From the NCBI GenBank assembly GCA_021299635.1, contig JAJTFA010000002.1:62001-126000 (forward strand): a stretch of 64,000 nucleotides of DNA, given 5' to 3'. Positions 61,298-64,000 of the stretch are shown here, in pieces. How positions within the stretch are numbered: the first letter of the stretch is position 1; every line of letters begins with the position of its first letter. The position numbers and the translations under genes are program-made. Below the pieces are notes generated by a model that did no database searches, was not told where the DNA came from, and saw only the letters and a list, made by a program, of their open reading frames with translations. This DNA comes from Sphingobacteriales bacterium. Lineage in GTDB: Bacteria; Bacteroidota; Bacteroidia; UKL13-3.

Positions 61298-63712
61298 TTG
61301 AAAATTTATAAATCTGTACTCCTGTTAATTTTAATTAACGTAACATGTGGTGCTTTTGCACAGGAACTCGACCTAGACTCCATACGCACGGGAGTGCTTG
61401 CCTACATGAACCAGCAGCGCGCCTCTGCACAGATGGAAGAAGTTATTTCAACGCAGGTTCTTGAAAATGCATCCCAAGACCAGGCCAATTACTGTAGTGA
61501 AATTAAACAAGAAACCAATGTGCAGAAGGAGCTTAAAAAAAGCACTACAGCACTTCGGGTGTCTTTTCATGGAGGCGTTCAAGATGGCCTGCCTCACGAA
61601 ATAATTCTTGCCGAGCCAACAACTGGCAAAGGCAAAACCATGAGCGAATCTGAAATATTGGATAAGGTTTTTAAGAAAATGGGTAAATATCGTAAAATAT
61701 TTATTCGTGCTGACCTTTATTATGCAGGCGTTGGGGCTGCGTTTGACCCCCTAACTAATAAAATCTTTATCTCAATTGTGCTGGGTGATATTAATATAGT
61801 AAACAATACAATCGCACATAGCAAAGATCTTGATAAAAATTATAAAGCTAGCCTACATGGTACCCATTGGTGGTTTAGAAGGCTGGGGTGCAGGCTAAGT
61901 TGTTTATTTGGCAAGTGTGATGATGGCAACGTTTGTCCTAATACAGACGAATATAAAACATGGTATAGCACATTTGATATGGACAAAGCCTTTTACATAA
62001 AAGAAAGTAAGCTGTATATGAAGGCAGATTACAAGAAATATTTTATAGGTGATGAAAACAACCGGACCTCCCCTAGGCTTATTACAGATGGAAATGACCG
62101 CTTGCTTGTTTACATCATTGAGCTTTCTCAGTTTCCCTGCGGAACCTCATATAATATATCTGCCGGAGGTTCTTCACAAGCTGATTTATCAATAGGGCTT
62201 AAACCCATTACGCTAGCTCAACTTAAGACAAAAGGAGATGTGCAAATTGATAAGCTGCCTATAGGATTTTCAGAGAACTTTGAAATAGGAATTAAGGTAG
62301 TAAAATATTGCGATGAAAAAGTGAAGTGTAATGTTTGGGGTTTTTATGATAAACTAAATAGGCTACAGCCATATTTTACAGCTCCGAGGTATGAGGATTT
62401 GCCGCTCTTGCTGGATACACAAACAGCTAAAACCCCCGAACCCTATGTTGAACAAAAAAATCTGTCGTTTAAAATACCCTTTGAAAGAAACAAGTCTGAG
62501 TTTAAACAGGAGGACATTTCTCCATTTATTGATAGTTTGAATGAGCCGAGATTTACAATAAGCAATATTCAGATTGTTGCGTTTTCATCTGTTGAAGGCG
62601 ACTCGTTAAAAAATCAGCAATTGCAGGAAAAGAGAGCAGCCAGTATTATTAAAGTATTGGAGCAACAGCAAAGCGGCACAAAGATAAAATATACAGTAAA
62701 GCAAGGCAGTGCTTGGGATATTTTTAAGAAACAGATAGTATTAACAAATTGGTATTACCTGGCCGATAGCTCACAAAATTATGTGCGCAAACGTTTGGAT
62801 GCCGATACAACCCTGCTTCGCAAACTTGAGCCTCTTTTGAAAGAAGAGCGCTTTGCTACCATTGAAATGAAGGTGGTATTTGATTTGAAAAAACTTCCGC
62901 CCGATGAATACTGGACTTATAGATTTAATAAAGCGCTGGAAAGAAAAGATATAAAACGTGCACTAAGCAATCAAACCGCCCTCATAAAACTAGTGCAAGA
63001 GGGAAAAATGGATTATAACAAGTTTATGGCTATACAAATTCCGCAGGAGCCTAAGTATATTAATATGCTCAATAACCAATATGTAATGGTAAAAAACGAG
63101 AATGAAAAAATAGGCAAGTTTGAAGAGCTAAGAAAAATTGACCCCAATTACCCATTGGCCAAATACAACTTTTTAGCACTTAAAATAAACGCAGCTGAAA
63201 AAATGACACAGGAACAAAGAAGAGAGGAGCTGTTTACCCAAGCTTCATTGTTTGCGTCAATTAATGCAACAGCAATTCCACCTAACATCAGAAACACCCT
63301 TGTATCTCGCTTTTATCCGGTATTAAATGAAAACAAAAAACAAAAAAAACCTGATACATATACTACTGTAAAAGAAATTTCAAAAAATAGTCCGGTAATT
63401 GAAGCACTTGCAATTGCAGATTTCTATGCCGGACAAAAACGTTTTGATATTGCTGCTCAGATTTTGTTTGATCATTATAACGATGTTCAGGACGCTGCTA
63501 TGTTAAAAGAATATAGCCTACGCCTTTTATATTTTTCCAAAGCATCAGGCAATGCCGAGTTTGACAAACAAATGCTTCCGATATTCAAGCGCCTACAAAA
63601 AACAGAGCCCGAATTGTTTTGCAAGATTTTTAACGAGAAACAGGTATCGTCAAAGTTTTTTGAAAACCTTCATATTAAAAAACTCTATTGTGACCAGTGT
63701 GGCTCTAAATAG
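61298..63712 (+). CDS. Secreted CAP-like/OmpA-like fusion protein
   Basis: 804 residues from the TTG at 61298 (MKIYKSVLLLILINVTCGAFA, a good signal peptide); a TTG at 61202 and an ATG at 61244 start the same frame but give atypically long n-regions. Residues about 25-180 look CAP/SCP-like (VLAYMNQQRASAQMEEVIS, YYAGVGAAFDPLTNKIFISIVLGD). A Cys cluster follows (GCRLSCLFGKCDDGNVC). Around 430-530 there is an OmpA-like segment ending NQQLQEKRAASIIKVLEQ. The rest is helical. The C-terminus is CDQCGSK. No T9SS C-terminal domain is visible. A cell-wall-associated role is inferred; I know of no characterised protein of this layout. Confidence 0.65.
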   Translation: MKIYKSVLLLILINVTCGAFAQELDLDSIRTGVLAYMNQQRASAQMEEVISTQVLENASQDQANYCSEIKQETNVQKELKKSTTALRVSFHGGVQDGLPHEIILAEPTTGKGKTMSESEILDKVFKKMGKYRKIFIRADLYYAGVGAAFDPLTNKIFISIVLGDINIVNNTIAHSKDLDKNYKASLHGTHWWFRRLGCRLSCLFGKCDDGNVCPNTDEYKTWYSTFDMDKAFYIKESKLYMKADYKKYFIGDENNRTSPRLITDGNDRLLVYIIELSQFPCGTSYNISAGGSSQADLSIGLKPITLAQLKTKGDVQIDKLPIGFSENFEIGIKVVKYCDEKVKCNVWGFYDKLNRLQPYFTAPRYEDLPLLLDTQTAKTPEPYVEQKNLSFKIPFERNKSEFKQEDISPFIDSLNEPRFTISNIQIVAFSSVEGDSLKNQQLQEKRAASIIKVLEQQQSGTKIKYTVKQGSAWDIFKKQIVLTNWYYLADSSQNYVRKRLDADTTLLRKLEPLLKEERFATIEMKVVFDLKKLPPDEYWTYRFNKALERKDIKRALSNQTALIKLVQEGKMDYNKFMAIQIPQEPKYINMLNNQYVMVKNENEKIGKFEELRKIDPNYPLAKYNFLALKINAAEKMTQEQRREELFTQASLFASINATAIPPNIRNTLVSRFYPVLNENKKQKKPDTYTTVKEISKNSPVIEALAIADFYAGQKRFDIAAQILFDHYNDVQDAAMLKEYSLRLLYFSKASGNAEFDKQMLPIFKRLQKTEPELFCKIFNEKQVSSKFFENLHIKKLYCDQCGSK

Positions 63713-63715
63713 CAA

Positions 63716-64000
63716 TTAATTCACTTTCGGCTTAAGTTTTTCTTCACCTATTTTATATTCCCATAAAAGGGTGTTGTTTTTATTAAAGCAACTAAACAGT
63801 ACGTGCCGATTTTTTCTTTCGCCACCAATCTTTATTAAGCAATAATTATTTTCTGTTACCAGAGTGTTTGAAATGCGCATTGGGTTGGTTGCTTCGATTG
63901 TTTCTTTTGCATTTCCCGGCCTGCTGCTTATGGCAGATGAGGTGAGTTCGATAAGCGCATAACCCAAATCGTTTTCACTTTTATTATAAGTAAGTAATTC
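63716..64000 (-). CDS. C-terminal end of an unknown protein (5' end off the right edge)
   Basis: The minus-strand frame is open from the stop at 63716 to the window edge, giving about 94 residues. It ends in LFSCFNKNNTLLWEYKIGEEKLKPKVN. It holds no motif I recognise; a beta-rich pattern (YCLIKIGGERKNRHVLF) suggests the end of a secreted or WD/PQQ-like protein. Convergent with the CAP/OmpA-like gene with only a 3 bp gap. Confidence 0.5.
   Translation of the reverse strand, partial: ELLTYNKSENDLGYALIELTSSAISSRPGNAKETIEATNPMRISNTLVTENNYCLIKIGGERKNRHVLFSCFNKNNTLLWEYKIGEEKLKPKVN

Noticed and set aside
1-64000. tRNA, rRNA, CRISPR, transposase or prophage genes
   Set aside because: Intergenic gaps were read for tRNA-like T-loops and direct repeats; coding genes contain no transposase or integrase motifs. 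None found.

Overview
The window is a 64 kb chromosomal segment of a Bacteroidota bacterium, probably from the Chitinophagales/Sphingobacteriales side of the phylum; I cannot name the genus. The evidence is a T9SS type-B (gliding-motility-associated) C-terminal sorting domain, a TonB receptor with an N-terminal carboxypeptidase-regulatory-like domain, DUF4175, DUF4834, DUF4468 and DUF3108 genes, a CarB without its C-terminal allosteric domain, a Bacteroidota-type PheS with a zinc-ribbon insert, promoters of the TTTG-N18-TAnnTTTG type, almost no Shine-Dalgarno sequences, and GC content near 40%. Coding density is high. I see no rRNA, tRNA, CRISPR array, insertion sequence or prophage.

Layout. 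(1) 1-2572, minus strand: pabA/trpG-like amidotransferase, alpha/beta hydrolase, CBS-domain protein and nadK, which runs off the left edge. (2) 2661-15255: a surface-glycan island. A plus-strand block (three SAM methyltransferases, a hexapeptide acyltransferase, a nucleotide-sugar epimerase, a glycosyltransferase) meets tail to tail a minus-strand block (Gfo/Idh/MocA oxidoreductase, LpxA-like acyltransferase, DegT aminotransferase, flippase, asparagine synthase, CgeB-like glycosyltransferase). The oxidoreductase-acyltransferase-aminotransferase trio looks like a pathway for a 3-acylamino nucleotide sugar. (3) 15366-27000: housekeeping metabolism (carB, murI, menD-menB, purK/purE, idi) with two more hypothetical or cell-envelope genes and a glycosyltransferase. 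purE and purK are separated by a GC-richer, structured non-coding block that looks like a dispersed repeat. (4) 26931-35015: carotenoid cluster: idi, a small secreted protein, crtB and crtI on minus; a TonB receptor; crtD-like and cruF-like genes on plus. No lycopene cyclase or hydroxylase is present. (5) 35039-40456: radC, gtrA, a LysM protein with a degenerate transglycosylase domain, gatA, tatA and a pseudouridine synthase with a long basic tail. (6) 40732-51287, plus strand: an M16 peptidase pair, a T9SS substrate, ybeY, mnmG, a methyltransferase, an Ig-like lipoprotein and pheS. (7) 51299-64000: small lipoprotein, lptB, long-form purF, thioredoxin-like protein, DUF4175 coiled-coil protein, ndk, DUF3108 protein, ALDH7-type dehydrogenase, a CAP/OmpA-like fusion and a truncated gene at the right edge.

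The most notable signal is not a gene. Three near-perfect ParB-binding (parS) palindromes lie within 3 kb (42508, 45299, 45437), two of them beside mnmG/gidA. About 4.4 kb beyond the last one is a 404 bp intergenic region with only about 24% GC that begins with a perfect DnaA box. Together these suggest an origin-proximal centromere region and possibly oriC itself. Calls rest on motifs read by eye from translations; no database search was possible.
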